Shown in pieces: positions 57,401 to 64,000 of a stretch of DNA of 64,000 bases. Made by a program: the position numbers and the translations under genes. Position 1 is the stretch's first letter. The number at the start of each line of letters is the position of its first letter. The stretch is taken from NCBI RefSeq assembly GCF_023716485.1, contig NZ_CP092418.1:4749001-4813000 (forward strand). The letters run 5' to 3'. The notes beneath the pieces are model-generated. The model was not told where the DNA came from and ran no database searches. It saw nothing but the letters and a program-made list of their open reading frames with translations. Origin of the DNA: Microbulbifer variabilis (lineage in GTDB: Bacteria; Pseudomonadota; Gammaproteobacteria; Pseudomonadales; Cellvibrionaceae).

Positions 57401-58038
57401 ATGAGCTGGATGGCTACCTGAGCGCTCGGGGTACCGAGTTGCTTGAGGAGTTACCTTTATCTCGCAACGAAAACCAGACCTATATCCATTACGACAAGGG
57501 CTCGCTAGCGATGTACGCCCTTAAGGATGCGATGGGTGAAGATGCCGTCAATGCGGCTTTGGCTTCCCTATTAAAAGAAAAAGGCTTCTCCAGTGATCCC
57601 TATCCCACCAGCATGGATTTAGTGGCAAGACTCCGAGCCCACGCCGCCCCCCCCCAGCAAGAGCTGATCACCGATATGCTGGAGCGAGTAGTCCTCTTTG
57701 ATCTCAAAGTCGCAAATGCCACCTATGAGCTGTTGGAGAACGGCAATTATCGCGTATTACTGGAGCTGGAAGCGCACAAATATGAAGCCGAAGGGGATGG
57801 ACAGGAACAAGAAATTCCCATCAATAACTGGATAGATGTTGCCATTTTTGCAGAAGATCCCGACAAGAACACCAGTTCAGACAATGTGCTCTACTTGGCC
57901 AAACAGGAGATCAGTGAAGAGACCACCCTGTTGGAATTTGAGGTGAAGGGCAAACCGAGCATTGCTGGCTTTGATCCCTATATCAAGATGATCGACAAAA
58001 ACCCGGACGACAATCTGTTGGCAATAGAGGCACTTTAG
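54457..58038 (+). CDS. fused ABC-2 type permease and M1-family zinc peptidase
   Basis: 1193 residues. Residues about 1-590 contain some 12 hydrophobic helices in two groups, an ABC-2/ABC-export-like permease. About 640-800 is a beta-rich N-terminal domain as in M1 peptidases (VDVDIFPNERRYEVRGRYFL). The zinc site is HEVAHQWW (His932, Glu933, His936) followed by Glu956; TYIHYDKGSLAMYAL supplies the M1 catalytic Tyr region. The peptidase faces the periplasm if the permease has an even helix count. The family 'permease/M1 aminopeptidase' is known but poorly characterised. No GAMEN motif is seen. Confidence 0.85.
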   Translation: MFLSVAKFEFHYQLRQPLFYVTSLVFFLLTFGAMTVDNIQIGGGGGSTLINSPYAIMLTLLVMCVFSIFITAAFAANPVLRDRDMKMEGIVFSTPINKRDYLLGRFTGSFAVAFLAFSSTALGMLFGSWMPWLDPERLGPTQISHYLQTLFILIFPTMLFCSAMFFSLAAITRSMMATYLGLIAFLILYFTSQGIMDEPAYRSAAALADPFGIAAFQETTRYWTAFDRNTSMIALEGNFLINRLLWLGVSLLFIGLGYKCFSFAERKSLWSRRRTTEAADSEIPRYIKPLPRITPNFGAATVWQQFRIRCGFEVKAVVKSLAFWVILALGVLNVLGASLSLEAVFGTSVYPVTRSMVSLIEGAFSLIMLIILIYYGAELVWRERQAGCHEIMDAVPTPSWIFVASKFIAMLVVLAGILIACMLTTVAVQLGKGYTTLEPGLYFYGLWYQFALPFYLMAVLSIFAQVITRNKFLGMLLMVGYLISSSVLDGLGFEHNLYQFADWNAAPYSDMNGYGHFDQGRAWFALYWISFSLILAILSYGLWQRGTLAPLTSRVKALRFQLGLSSRLTASTTLLLFIGTGAFIYYNTNILNHYETSKDRERLAADYEKKYKALEDKLAPHITDVKVDVDIFPNERRYEVRGRYFLVNKREESIDEVVIGLDRGLTVNQLSLNQAKLREKDEQFGHYFFELDRPLEPGQSLTLEFDLSRINRGFMNSGSSTTLVQNGTFFNNYEALPFIGYNSNFELTDRHLRKKHDLPPPQRMPKLEDKEHYRKSYLRSDSDWINFETTVSTSLGQIALAPGYLQKDWQEGERHYFHYKMDAPIHNFFSYLSADYTVVKDKWQDVAIEVYHHKPHDYNIDRMVEGVKKSLEYFSEAFSPYQYRQLRIVEFPGYESFAQAFPNTVPFSESIGFVADLRDPDEIDYVFYVTAHEVAHQWWAHQLIGANVQGATLLSETLAQYSALMVMEREYGPEKMRRFLKYELDGYLSARGTELLEELPLSRNENQTYIHYDKGSLAMYALKDAMGEDAVNAALASLLKEKGFSSDPYPTSMDLVARLRAHAAPPQQELITDMLERVVLFDLKVANATYELLENGNYRVLLELEAHKYEAEGDGQEQEIPINNWIDVAIFAEDPDKNTSSDNVLYLAKQEISEETTLLEFEVKGKPSIAGFDPYIKMIDKNPDDNLLAIEAL

Positions 58039-58052
58039 GGCTCTTGTCACTA

Positions 58053-58085
58053 ATTTCCCGGCCACCTAGGGGGTGGCTGGGAAAA
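58053..58085 (+). terminator. hairpin after the permease-peptidase gene
   Basis: TTTCCCGGCCACC (58054-58066), TAGG loop, GGGTGGCTGGGAAA (58071-58084). Strong stem with one G-T-type mismatch; no U-tract follows on the plus strand. Confidence 0.5.
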
Positions 58086-58208
58086 ACTTCACTCGTTTTC
58101 GTTGGAAAAACTCAGACAAGCACTGGTCAAATACTACTCAATTTGTGCTAGAATGCGCCACCTTCCCTCAGGTGGAAACCAATAACTCTAACAATCTGTG
58201 AGTAGTCG

Positions 58209-58607
58209 ATGTCCGCACTTTCAGCCCTTGATGAAAACCCGCAACCAACAGGCACGCTTACCCTGCAAACCCTGGCTATGCCCCGTGATACCAACCCCCA
58301 GGGGGATGTATTCGCTGGTTGGCTGATGTCGCAAATGGACCTGGCTGGAGCAATCTTGGCCCAAAGCATTGCACGCGGCAGGGTAACTACCGTAGCGGTC
58401 GGCAGTATGGTGTTCTTACGCCCGGTTCCGGTTGGCTCTACGGTCAGCTGCTATGCCGAGGCTATAGAGGTAGGGCGTTCCTCTATTAGAACAATGGTTG
58501 AGGTATGGCTGACACGGGTGGACTCTGGTGAGCAGGTAAAGGTCACTGAGGGTGAGTTTGTTTTTGTCGCTATCGACGATAGAGGACATACCAGACCACT
58601 GCCCTGA
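58209..58607 (+). CDS. YciA-type acyl-CoA thioesterase
   Basis: 132 residues, hotdog fold. MPRDTNPQGDVFAGWLMSQMDLAGAI is YciA-like and includes the catalytic Asp; TTVAVGSMVFLRPVPVGSTVSCYAE and VKVTEGEFVFVAID complete the domain. Hydrolyses acyl-CoA thioesters, substrate range unknown. Own start downstream of the hairpin. Confidence 0.93.
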   Translation: MSALSALDENPQPTGTLTLQTLAMPRDTNPQGDVFAGWLMSQMDLAGAILAQSIARGRVTTVAVGSMVFLRPVPVGSTVSCYAEAIEVGRSSIRTMVEVWLTRVDSGEQVKVTEGEFVFVAIDDRGHTRPLP

Positions 58608-58628
58608 AACGACTTACAAAACTATTTC

Positions 58629-58660
58629 GGGAAACTGCCTTAAACCAGTTTCCCTTCTAT
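58629..58660 (+). terminator. terminator after thioesterase
   Basis: GGGAAACTG (58629-58637), 8-nt loop, CAGTTTCCC (58646-58654) followed by TTCTAT. Sits between the convergent thioesterase and dctP. Confidence 0.6.
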
Positions 58661-58677
58661 GATATTAATTTTGCCTT

Positions 58678-59826
58678 TTATTCCTGTTTCTTGCTTTCCC
58701 CATCAAGTTCGCGCGCCTGGTAATAAGCCTCTTCACTTATCTGGTGATAGGGTCGCACATCCCGCTCAAAATCCTTAAAGGCTTTATAGATACGCGCAAA
58801 TTCTGGGTCCTTATTTGCGGTCTCTTGCATCAGTTGAGTATTGATCTGCTTTAAATGGGCAAGCACATCATCTGGCAAACGCTTAACTTTGACTCCATGT
58901 GTTTCCACCAGCTCACGCAGGGCGCGATTATTACGAGCGGTGTACTCATCCAACATGTCCTGGTTTGCTTCGCGGGCAGCCACGCGCACAATGGCCTGTA
59001 GGTCTTTGGGCAATTTCTCAAAGGCTTTTTTATTGACGATAAATTCCATCATTGAGCCGGGTTCATGCCAGCCGGGATAGTAGTAGTACTCGGCAACCTG
59101 ATGGAAACCGAAAGCGAGATCGTTATAAGGTCCAACCCACTCGGTCGCATCAATAACACCAGTCTGCAGCGCGGTATAGAGTTCACCACCGGGAATAGTC
59201 ACAGCGGTACCGCCGGCCCGGTTTAATACTTCACCGCCCAGACCGGGAATTCGCATTTTTAAGCCCTGCAAATCCTTAACAGAGTTAATCGGTTTGTTAA
59301 ACCAGCCGGCCATCTGTACCCCAGTAGAGCCACCCGCTAGGGGGATCAGGTTGAACGGTTCATAAATCTCTTTCCAGAGTTCCAAACCACCACCGTGGTG
59401 CAGCCAGCCATTCATTTCCTGGGCGTTTAAACCAAACGGTACCGCGGTAAAAAACTGGGCCGCTGGAATCTTGCCTTTCCAATAATAGGCGGCACCATGT
59501 CCCATCTGTGCAGCGCCCTCAGATACCGCACCAAAAATACCCAGAGCGGGTACCAGCTCACCTGCACCATAAACTTTAATTTTGAGGCGGCCGGAGGACA
59601 TCAACTCAACGTTTTTTGCAAAGCGCTCCGGGGCTTGGCCGAGGCCGGGGAAATTTTTTGGCCAAGTGGTAACAAGCTTCCACTCAAACAACTCTTTGTT
59701 GCCATTATCGGAAAAATGTTGTGCAGGGCCCTGTGCCACACGGGAAGTGACCAGTGCAGCAAAGGTAATAACGAGCAGGGCGATAAGGCCCAAAATAATA
59801 GCGGGATACCAGTTAACTTTTTTCAT
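58678..59826 (-). CDS. dctP: TRAP transporter substrate-binding protein DctP
   Basis: 382 residues. N-terminal hydrophobic helix (about 7-29) that may remain as an anchor, then a DctP domain: WKLVTTWPKNFPGLGQAPERF, MRIPGLGGEVLNRAGGTAVTIPGGELYTALQTGVIDATEWVGPYNDLAFGF in outline and YYYYPGWHEPGSMMEF. This is the TakP/mannitol-chloroaromatic group that binds keto-acid or similar carboxylates. On the opposite strand and 5.4 kb from dctQM. Confidence 0.92.
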   Translation of the reverse strand: MKKVNWYPAIILGLIALLVITFAALVTSRVAQGPAQHFSDNGNKELFEWKLVTTWPKNFPGLGQAPERFAKNVELMSSGRLKIKVYGAGELVPALGIFGAVSEGAAQMGHGAAYYWKGKIPAAQFFTAVPFGLNAQEMNGWLHHGGGLELWKEIYEPFNLIPLAGGSTGVQMAGWFNKPINSVKDLQGLKMRIPGLGGEVLNRAGGTAVTIPGGELYTALQTGVIDATEWVGPYNDLAFGFHQVAEYYYYPGWHEPGSMMEFIVNKKAFEKLPKDLQAIVRVAAREANQDMLDEYTARNNRALRELVETHGVKVKRLPDDVLAHLKQINTQLMQETANKDPEFARIYKAFKDFERDVRPYHQISEEAYYQARELDGESKKQE

Positions 59827-59859
59827 CGCTTTTAATTATCTTTTTTCTTGTAAGGCGCT

Positions 59860-59883
59860 GATCATCGATAAATGATCTTTTTT
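59860..59883 (+). terminator. plus-strand terminator with no matching gene
   Basis: GATCAT (59860-59865), CGATAA loop, ATGATC (59872-59877) and TTTTTT. It has the polarity of a plus-strand transcript, but dctP (upstream) and uvrD (downstream) are both on the minus strand. Confidence 0.5.
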
Positions 59884-59902
59884 AAATGGTCGGGATTTTG
59901 GG

Positions 59903-59950
59903 AAAAACCAAAATCAGTGCAGAAAAAATTTCTAATCTGACTTGGTTTTT
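59903..59950 (-). terminator. probable uvrD terminator
   Basis: Outer arms TTGGTTTTT (59942-59950) and AAAAACCAA (59903-59911) with inner CTGA/TCAG, read on the minus strand just after the uvrD stop. Loop large; T run at the end of the outer arm. Confidence 0.45.
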
Positions 59951-59965
59951 ATCAAAGCAAACAAT

Positions 59966-62170
59966 CTATAAAGGCTGCAGCTTAGCCATAGCCACTACCA
60001 GCCATTTACTGCCAACATCATCGAAATTGACCTGTACACGTGTACGGGGGCCATTACCTTCGAACTGCACTACGGTGCCCTCGCCGAACCTGACATGCTC
60101 AACCCGGCCACCCAGTGCCAATGGTGGTAAATCATCGAAATCTGGCGCCGGGTCGGAAAACTGGCCCACCTTGCCATAATCCGCCTGGTAGAGGGGACGG
60201 GAAATTTCGGTCTTCAAGCGCACTTCGTGCACCAAATTTGGCGGAATCTCACCGATAAAGCGAGACGGACTGTTGTAGGTCTCGCTGCCAAACAGGCGCC
60301 GGTTTTCCGCGTAGGTAATATACAGTTTACACATGGCGCGGGTGATACCCACGTAGCAGAGGCGCCGCTCTTCCTCCATACGGCCGGGCTCCTGTGCAGA
60401 CATCTTGTGGGGGAACAGGTTTTCCTCCACGCCCGCCATAAACACCAAAGGAAATTCCAGGCCCTTGGCAGAGTGCAGGGTCATCAGCTGGACGGCATCT
60501 TCAAACTCATCCGCCTGGCCTTCACCGGCATCGAGGGCGGCGCTGTCGAGGAACTGGTTAAGAAGAGGGATTTCCTCCTCATCTTCCTCCCCCTCGGGCA
60601 GGTCCACACCGGCAAAAGAGCGACAAGCAGTGACCAATTCCTGCAAGTTCTCCACCCGCGTCTGGCCCTTCTCACCTTTTTCTTTGCCGTGGAATTCCAG
60701 CAGGCCGCTAGTCTCGATCACATCCTCGGCAATGGCATCCAGCTCTTTATCTTCCGCATTTGCAGCCAGCTGGTTGATCAGATCCAGAAAGCTCTGCAGA
60801 GCATTACCGGCGCGCGCAGCCAGTACGCGCTGTTGCAACATCAGCTTGGCCGCCTGCCACAAGGAACAGCCCTGCTCGCGAGCAAAGGAGCGCACCATTT
60901 CCACCGTGCGCGCACCAATGCCACGAGTGGGGGTATTCACCACCCGTTCAAATGCAGTGTCATCATTGCGATTGCTGATCAGGCGCAGGTAGGACAGGGC
61001 ATTTTTGATTTCCAGGCGATCGTAGAAGCGCTGGCCACCGTAGATACGGTAGGGCACCTGTTCGCGCAGTAGCCCCTCTTCAAGCACCCGGGATTGGGCG
61101 TTGGAGCGGTAGAGGATGGCAATGCTGTCGCGGCGATTGCCATCGCGCACCCAATCATTGATACGCTCGACGATAAAGCGCGACTCATCCTGCTCGTTGT
61201 AGGCGGCGTAGACGGCGATGGGCTCGCCTTCTTCCCCCTTGGTCCACAACTCCTTGCCCAGACGACCGCTGTTATTGGCGATCACCGCGTTGGCCGCATT
61301 CAGAATGGTGGAGGTGGAGCGATAATTCTGCTCCAGGCGTACCGTCTGCACTTCACGCAGATCTGTAGAAAAGTGCTGGATATTCTCGATCTTGGCGCCG
61401 CGCCAACCGTAAATGGACTGGTCATCGTCACCCACAGCGGTGATATGGCACTGTTCCCCTGCGAGCAGGCGCAACCAAGCGTATTGAATCGTGTTGGTAT
61501 CCTGGAACTCATCCACCAGGATATGGGGGAAACGCCGGCGGTAGTGGGCCAGAATACTGTCGTTATTCAGCCAAAGTTCGTGGGCGCGCAGCAGCAACTC
61601 GCCAAAATCTACCAGCCCACCGCGCTGACAGGCCTCTTCATAGGCGAAGTAGATGCGCACCATGGTCTGCAACCAGGGATCGGCGCCGGCATTGATATAT
61701 TGCGGGCGCAGGCCTTCATCTTTCTGCGCGCCAATCCACCACTGGGTTTCCCGCGGCGGCCACTTTTTATCGTCCAGCCCCAGATCTGCCTGTACCCGCT
61801 TGATCAGGCGCAGCTGGTCGTCGGAATCCAGAATCTGGAAGTTCTGCGGCAACTTGGCTTCTTGCCAGTGGGCTTTGAGCAGGCGGTGAGCCAGGCCGTG
61901 GAAAGTGCCCACCCACATGCCAAAGGTATTCACCCCCAGCAACTCTTCGATACGGGCGCGCATCTCGCGGGCCGCCTTGTTGGTAAAGGTCACCGCCATA
62001 ATGGAGTAGGGCGAGGCGCCCTCCACCTGCATTAGCCAAGCGATGCGGTGTACCAGCACCCGGGTCTTGCCCGAGCCGGCACCGGCCAGAACCAATTGAT
62101 TGCCGGGCGCGGCAGCTACCGCTTCGCGCTGGGCGTCGTTGAGGGGGTCTAAAATCTGAGATACGTCCAT
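59966..62170 (-). CDS. uvrD: DNA helicase II UvrD
   Basis: SF1A 3'-5' helicase of mismatch and nucleotide-excision repair. 734 residues. MDVSQILDPLNDAQREAV, GAGSGKTRVLVHR (Walker A), VTFTNKAAREM (motif Ia), DEFQDTN (Walker B), GDDDQSIYGWRGA (motif III), QNYRST (IV), LMTLHSAKGLEF and YVGITRA (V-VI). The start, MDVS, and the C-terminal VRFGEGTVVQFEG-type tail separate UvrD from Rep. Confidence 0.97.
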   Translation of the reverse strand: MDVSQILDPLNDAQREAVAAAPGNQLVLAGAGSGKTRVLVHRIAWLMQVEGASPYSIMAVTFTNKAAREMRARIEELLGVNTFGMWVGTFHGLAHRLLKAHWQEAKLPQNFQILDSDDQLRLIKRVQADLGLDDKKWPPRETQWWIGAQKDEGLRPQYINAGADPWLQTMVRIYFAYEEACQRGGLVDFGELLLRAHELWLNNDSILAHYRRRFPHILVDEFQDTNTIQYAWLRLLAGEQCHITAVGDDDQSIYGWRGAKIENIQHFSTDLREVQTVRLEQNYRSTSTILNAANAVIANNSGRLGKELWTKGEEGEPIAVYAAYNEQDESRFIVERINDWVRDGNRRDSIAILYRSNAQSRVLEEGLLREQVPYRIYGGQRFYDRLEIKNALSYLRLISNRNDDTAFERVVNTPTRGIGARTVEMVRSFAREQGCSLWQAAKLMLQQRVLAARAGNALQSFLDLINQLAANAEDKELDAIAEDVIETSGLLEFHGKEKGEKGQTRVENLQELVTACRSFAGVDLPEGEEDEEEIPLLNQFLDSAALDAGEGQADEFEDAVQLMTLHSAKGLEFPLVFMAGVEENLFPHKMSAQEPGRMEEERRLCYVGITRAMCKLYITYAENRRLFGSETYNSPSRFIGEIPPNLVHEVRLKTEISRPLYQADYGKVGQFSDPAPDFDDLPPLALGGRVEHVRFGEGTVVQFEGNGPRTRVQVNFDDVGSKWLVVAMAKLQPL

Positions 62171-62309
62171 GGGCGAAGATTGTACCAGAGCTGCTGTATA
62201 AGACCTGTGTAAATAAACAGGATTTTACCCCGGCTGACAATGCAAAGCCCCTCGCCAGCCGGGGGCGCAGCGGCTAAACTGCGCCAACTGGCATAGAGAA
62301 GGAAGTCCT

Positions 62310-63164
62310 GTGAAACCGGCGGAAGTAACGCAACGAATCAGTGAGCAACTGTCATCCATGCGCAAATCTGAGCGCAAGGTGGCGGAGTATATTCTCGCCA
62401 ATCCCGATGAAATTATTCATATGCGCATCGTCGACCTGGCCACCGAGGCCCAGGTGAGCGAGCCGACCGTGGTGCGCTTTTGTCGCGCCGTGGGCTGTTC
62501 CGGCTTCCAGGAGTTCAAGTTGAACCTGGCGCAACAGCTGGCTTCCAGCCCCAGCTTCGGCCAAATCGCGGTGACCGAGACCGACACCATTGCCGAGTAC
62601 AAACGCAAGGTGTTCGACTCAACAGTAGATACTCTGCTAAAAGTGCGCGATAGAATTGACGACCGCGCCCTTGAGGCCGCTGTCACTGCGATGGCCGCTT
62701 CCAAGCGGGTGGAATTCTTCGGCTTTGGCGCCTCTGGTGCTGTCGCCGCCGATGCCCAGCACAAGTTCTTCCGCCTGCAATTGGCCACCGCCGCCCACTC
62801 GGACCACCACATCCAGAATATGTCAGCCATGTCTATGCAGCCGGGCGATGTAGTCGTGGCTATCTCCCAGAGTGGCCGCACCAAGGCACTACTGCGCTCC
62901 ATGAGCATGGCAAAGGAGCAGGGCGCTCTGGTGGTTGGCCTGGCACCCAGCGGTTCGCCGGTGGCACAGCAGGCCAGTATCCCGCTAGAAGTGGATGTGG
63001 AAGAAGATATTGAGATCTATACACCACTGTCCTCACGCATCGCCCACCTAGTGGTGATTGATGTGCTCGCCATCGGCGTTGCCCAGCGCAAAGGCCCCCA
63101 GTTGCAAGAGCACCTACTAAAGCTGAAGCAGGGCCTGTACACATTGCGGGAAGACAAACACTGA
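62310..63164 (+). CDS. hexR: HexR-type RpiR-family regulator
   Basis: 284 residues from GTG 62310. HTH_6 RpiR-type DNA-binding domain (RKVAEYILANPDEIIHMRIVDLATEAQVSEPTVVRFC in outline) and SIS domain (KRVEFFGFGASGAVAADAQHKFFRL, AISQSGRTKALL). HexR represses glucose-catabolism genes in gammaproteobacteria with KDPG as inducer; the binding of KDPG here is inferred. Divergent from uvrD. Confidence 0.9.
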   Translation: MKPAEVTQRISEQLSSMRKSERKVAEYILANPDEIIHMRIVDLATEAQVSEPTVVRFCRAVGCSGFQEFKLNLAQQLASSPSFGQIAVTETDTIAEYKRKVFDSTVDTLLKVRDRIDDRALEAAVTAMAASKRVEFFGFGASGAVAADAQHKFFRLQLATAAHSDHHIQNMSAMSMQPGDVVVAISQSGRTKALLRSMSMAKEQGALVVGLAPSGSPVAQQASIPLEVDVEEDIEIYTPLSSRIAHLVVIDVLAIGVAQRKGPQLQEHLLKLKQGLYTLREDKH

Positions 63165-63283
63165 GGGAAATTTGCAAGAATGCGGCACTGGATAATGTGT
63201 CACAGCCCCTCTACCATGCCTGCTGTATCCGGCAATCTACTGCCACTGCCAACAAGTGCCCCTAGCCGTTCCAGAGCAATTCC

Positions 63284-64000
63284 ATGACATCCACCGCATT
63301 ATCCGCTGAGCAAAAAGCACCGCGCTGGTTGGTGGTATGGCTAGCGGCGCTGGTCTCCCTGACGCCATTTTCCATCGACAGTTACTTGCCGGCTATCCCG
63401 GCCATGGCCGGTGCGCTCGATACCGAAGTGGAGCGGGTGCAGTATTCGGTCTCCAGCTTTTTACTGGGTTTTGCCCTAGGCCAGCTCTTCGGCGGCCCTC
63501 TCTCCGATCGTTGGGGCAGGCGACTGGTCGGCACTATCGGCCTGTGCATTTATATCGTCAGTTCACTGCTGATCCTGTTTGCCGACCATGTCGATCAACT
63601 GATTATCCTGCGTTTTTTCCAGGCCGTGGGGGGCGGTTTTGCTACAGTGATTTGCGCCGCCATAGTGCGCGATCTGCACAGTGGGCGTGAAGCCGCCAAA
63701 ATTATTTCTATGATCAGTACCATCATGCTGATCGCCCCCCTGATCGCTCCAGTAATCGGCTCTCTACTGCTCGCAGTGGGTGGCTGGCAGAGTATTTTTG
63801 TATTCCTGCTACTGTACGCCGCTGCCATGCTGCTATTAGTGCGCTTACTGTTACCAGAAACTGTATCGCGTTTTACCCGCGCGCGGCGCCAGTTGATGCC
63901 ATTAGCTTCACTGATTTCCACTTATGGACAAGTGCTACGCAACCGCCGCGCCCTCGGTTTTCTCGGCGCCCAGGCCTGTGTCAGTGGTTCGATGTTTATC
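63284..64000 (+). CDS. Bcr/CflA-type MFS drug-efflux transporter (3'-truncated by the window)
   Basis: Open from ATG 63284 to the window end with no stop, 239 codons. SLTPFSIDSYLPAIPAMA is the Bcr/CflA start; GQLFGGPLSDRWGRR is MFS motif A; FQAVGGGFATVICAAIVRD is the TM4-5 region. At least six helices are visible. Exports drugs or amino acids by proton antiport, family-level inference. Confidence 0.88.
   Translation, partial: MTSTALSAEQKAPRWLVVWLAALVSLTPFSIDSYLPAIPAMAGALDTEVERVQYSVSSFLLGFALGQLFGGPLSDRWGRRLVGTIGLCIYIVSSLLILFADHVDQLIILRFFQAVGGGFATVICAAIVRDLHSGREAAKIISMISTIMLIAPLIAPVIGSLLLAVGGWQSIFVFLLLYAAAMLLLVRLLLPETVSRFTRARRQLMPLASLISTYGQVLRNRRALGFLGAQACVSGSMFI

Noticed and set aside
60227..62035. 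Long plus-strand frames of 281 and 313 codons opposite uvrD
   Set aside because: They are antisense shadows of uvrD, with no ribosome-binding sites or recognisable domains.

Overview
The window reads as chromosomal backbone of a gammaproteobacterium. The gene order rpmB-rpmG / radC-coaBC-algC-argB / pyrE-crc-rph-yicC / gmk-rpoZ-spoT-ridA / oxyR-recG / ubiC-ubiA-phoB-phoR / phoU-pstBACS is the order I know from Pseudomonas. The sequence also shows secreted subtilisin-like proteases, a TRAP transporter and a fused ABC permease-peptidase. My best guess is a marine Cellvibrionales member such as Microbulbifer; this is inference from gene order and protein style, not a database match. I see no insertion sequence, prophage, CRISPR array, rRNA or tRNA gene.

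Layout. 1-5.9 kb: the 3' part of a gamma-glutamyltransferase gene, an NAD-malic enzyme, an amidohydrolase-fold lipoprotein that has lost its metal-binding histidines, a dsbB variant and a 52-residue membrane protein. 5.9-17.8 kb: the conserved block mutM, rpmG, rpmB, radC, coaBC, algC, argB, slmA, a DUF4124 protein, pyrE, crc, rph, yicC. 17.9-25.4 kb: an accessory insertion splits yicC from gmk. It holds a rhomboid protease, two tandem secreted subtilases, an AhpD-like protein divergent from a TetR regulator with three matching palindromic operators, and a fatty-acid-hydroxylase-family membrane protein. 25.6-39.3 kb: gmk, rpoZ, spoT, ridA, an epimerase-like protein, a GlsB-type membrane protein, oxyR, recG, a dicarboxylate/amino-acid symporter, ubiC, ubiA, phoB, phoR. 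39.3-45.5 kb: a second accessory stretch with the yaaA-DUF938-small membrane protein operon, a DUF4265 protein, a BepA-like M48 lipoprotein, two paralogous outer-membrane barrel candidates and an ABM-like protein. 45.6-51.1 kb: phoU and pstBACS. 51.3-59.8 kb: TRAP genes dctQM, an ABC ATPase, a 1193-residue permease-M1 peptidase fusion, a YciA-type thioesterase and, on the other strand, the TRAP binding protein. 60-64 kb: uvrD, hexR and the start of a Bcr/CflA-type drug transporter cut by the window end.

How the genes work together. The phosphate system is the clearest circuit. phoB and pstS each carry a 7-4-7 Pho box placed exactly 10 nt before a -10 hexamer, so PhoB/PhoR probably controls itself and the Pst transporter, with PhoU as the signalling link and a hairpin after pstS to keep the binding protein most abundant. 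The coaBC-algC-argB and gmk-rpoZ-spoT clusters are housekeeping. The accessory segments add secreted proteolysis and envelope functions. The least explained items are the pseudo-amidohydrolase, the TetR operator triplet, the ABC-M1 fusion and the small Trp-rich protein between mutM and dsbB.
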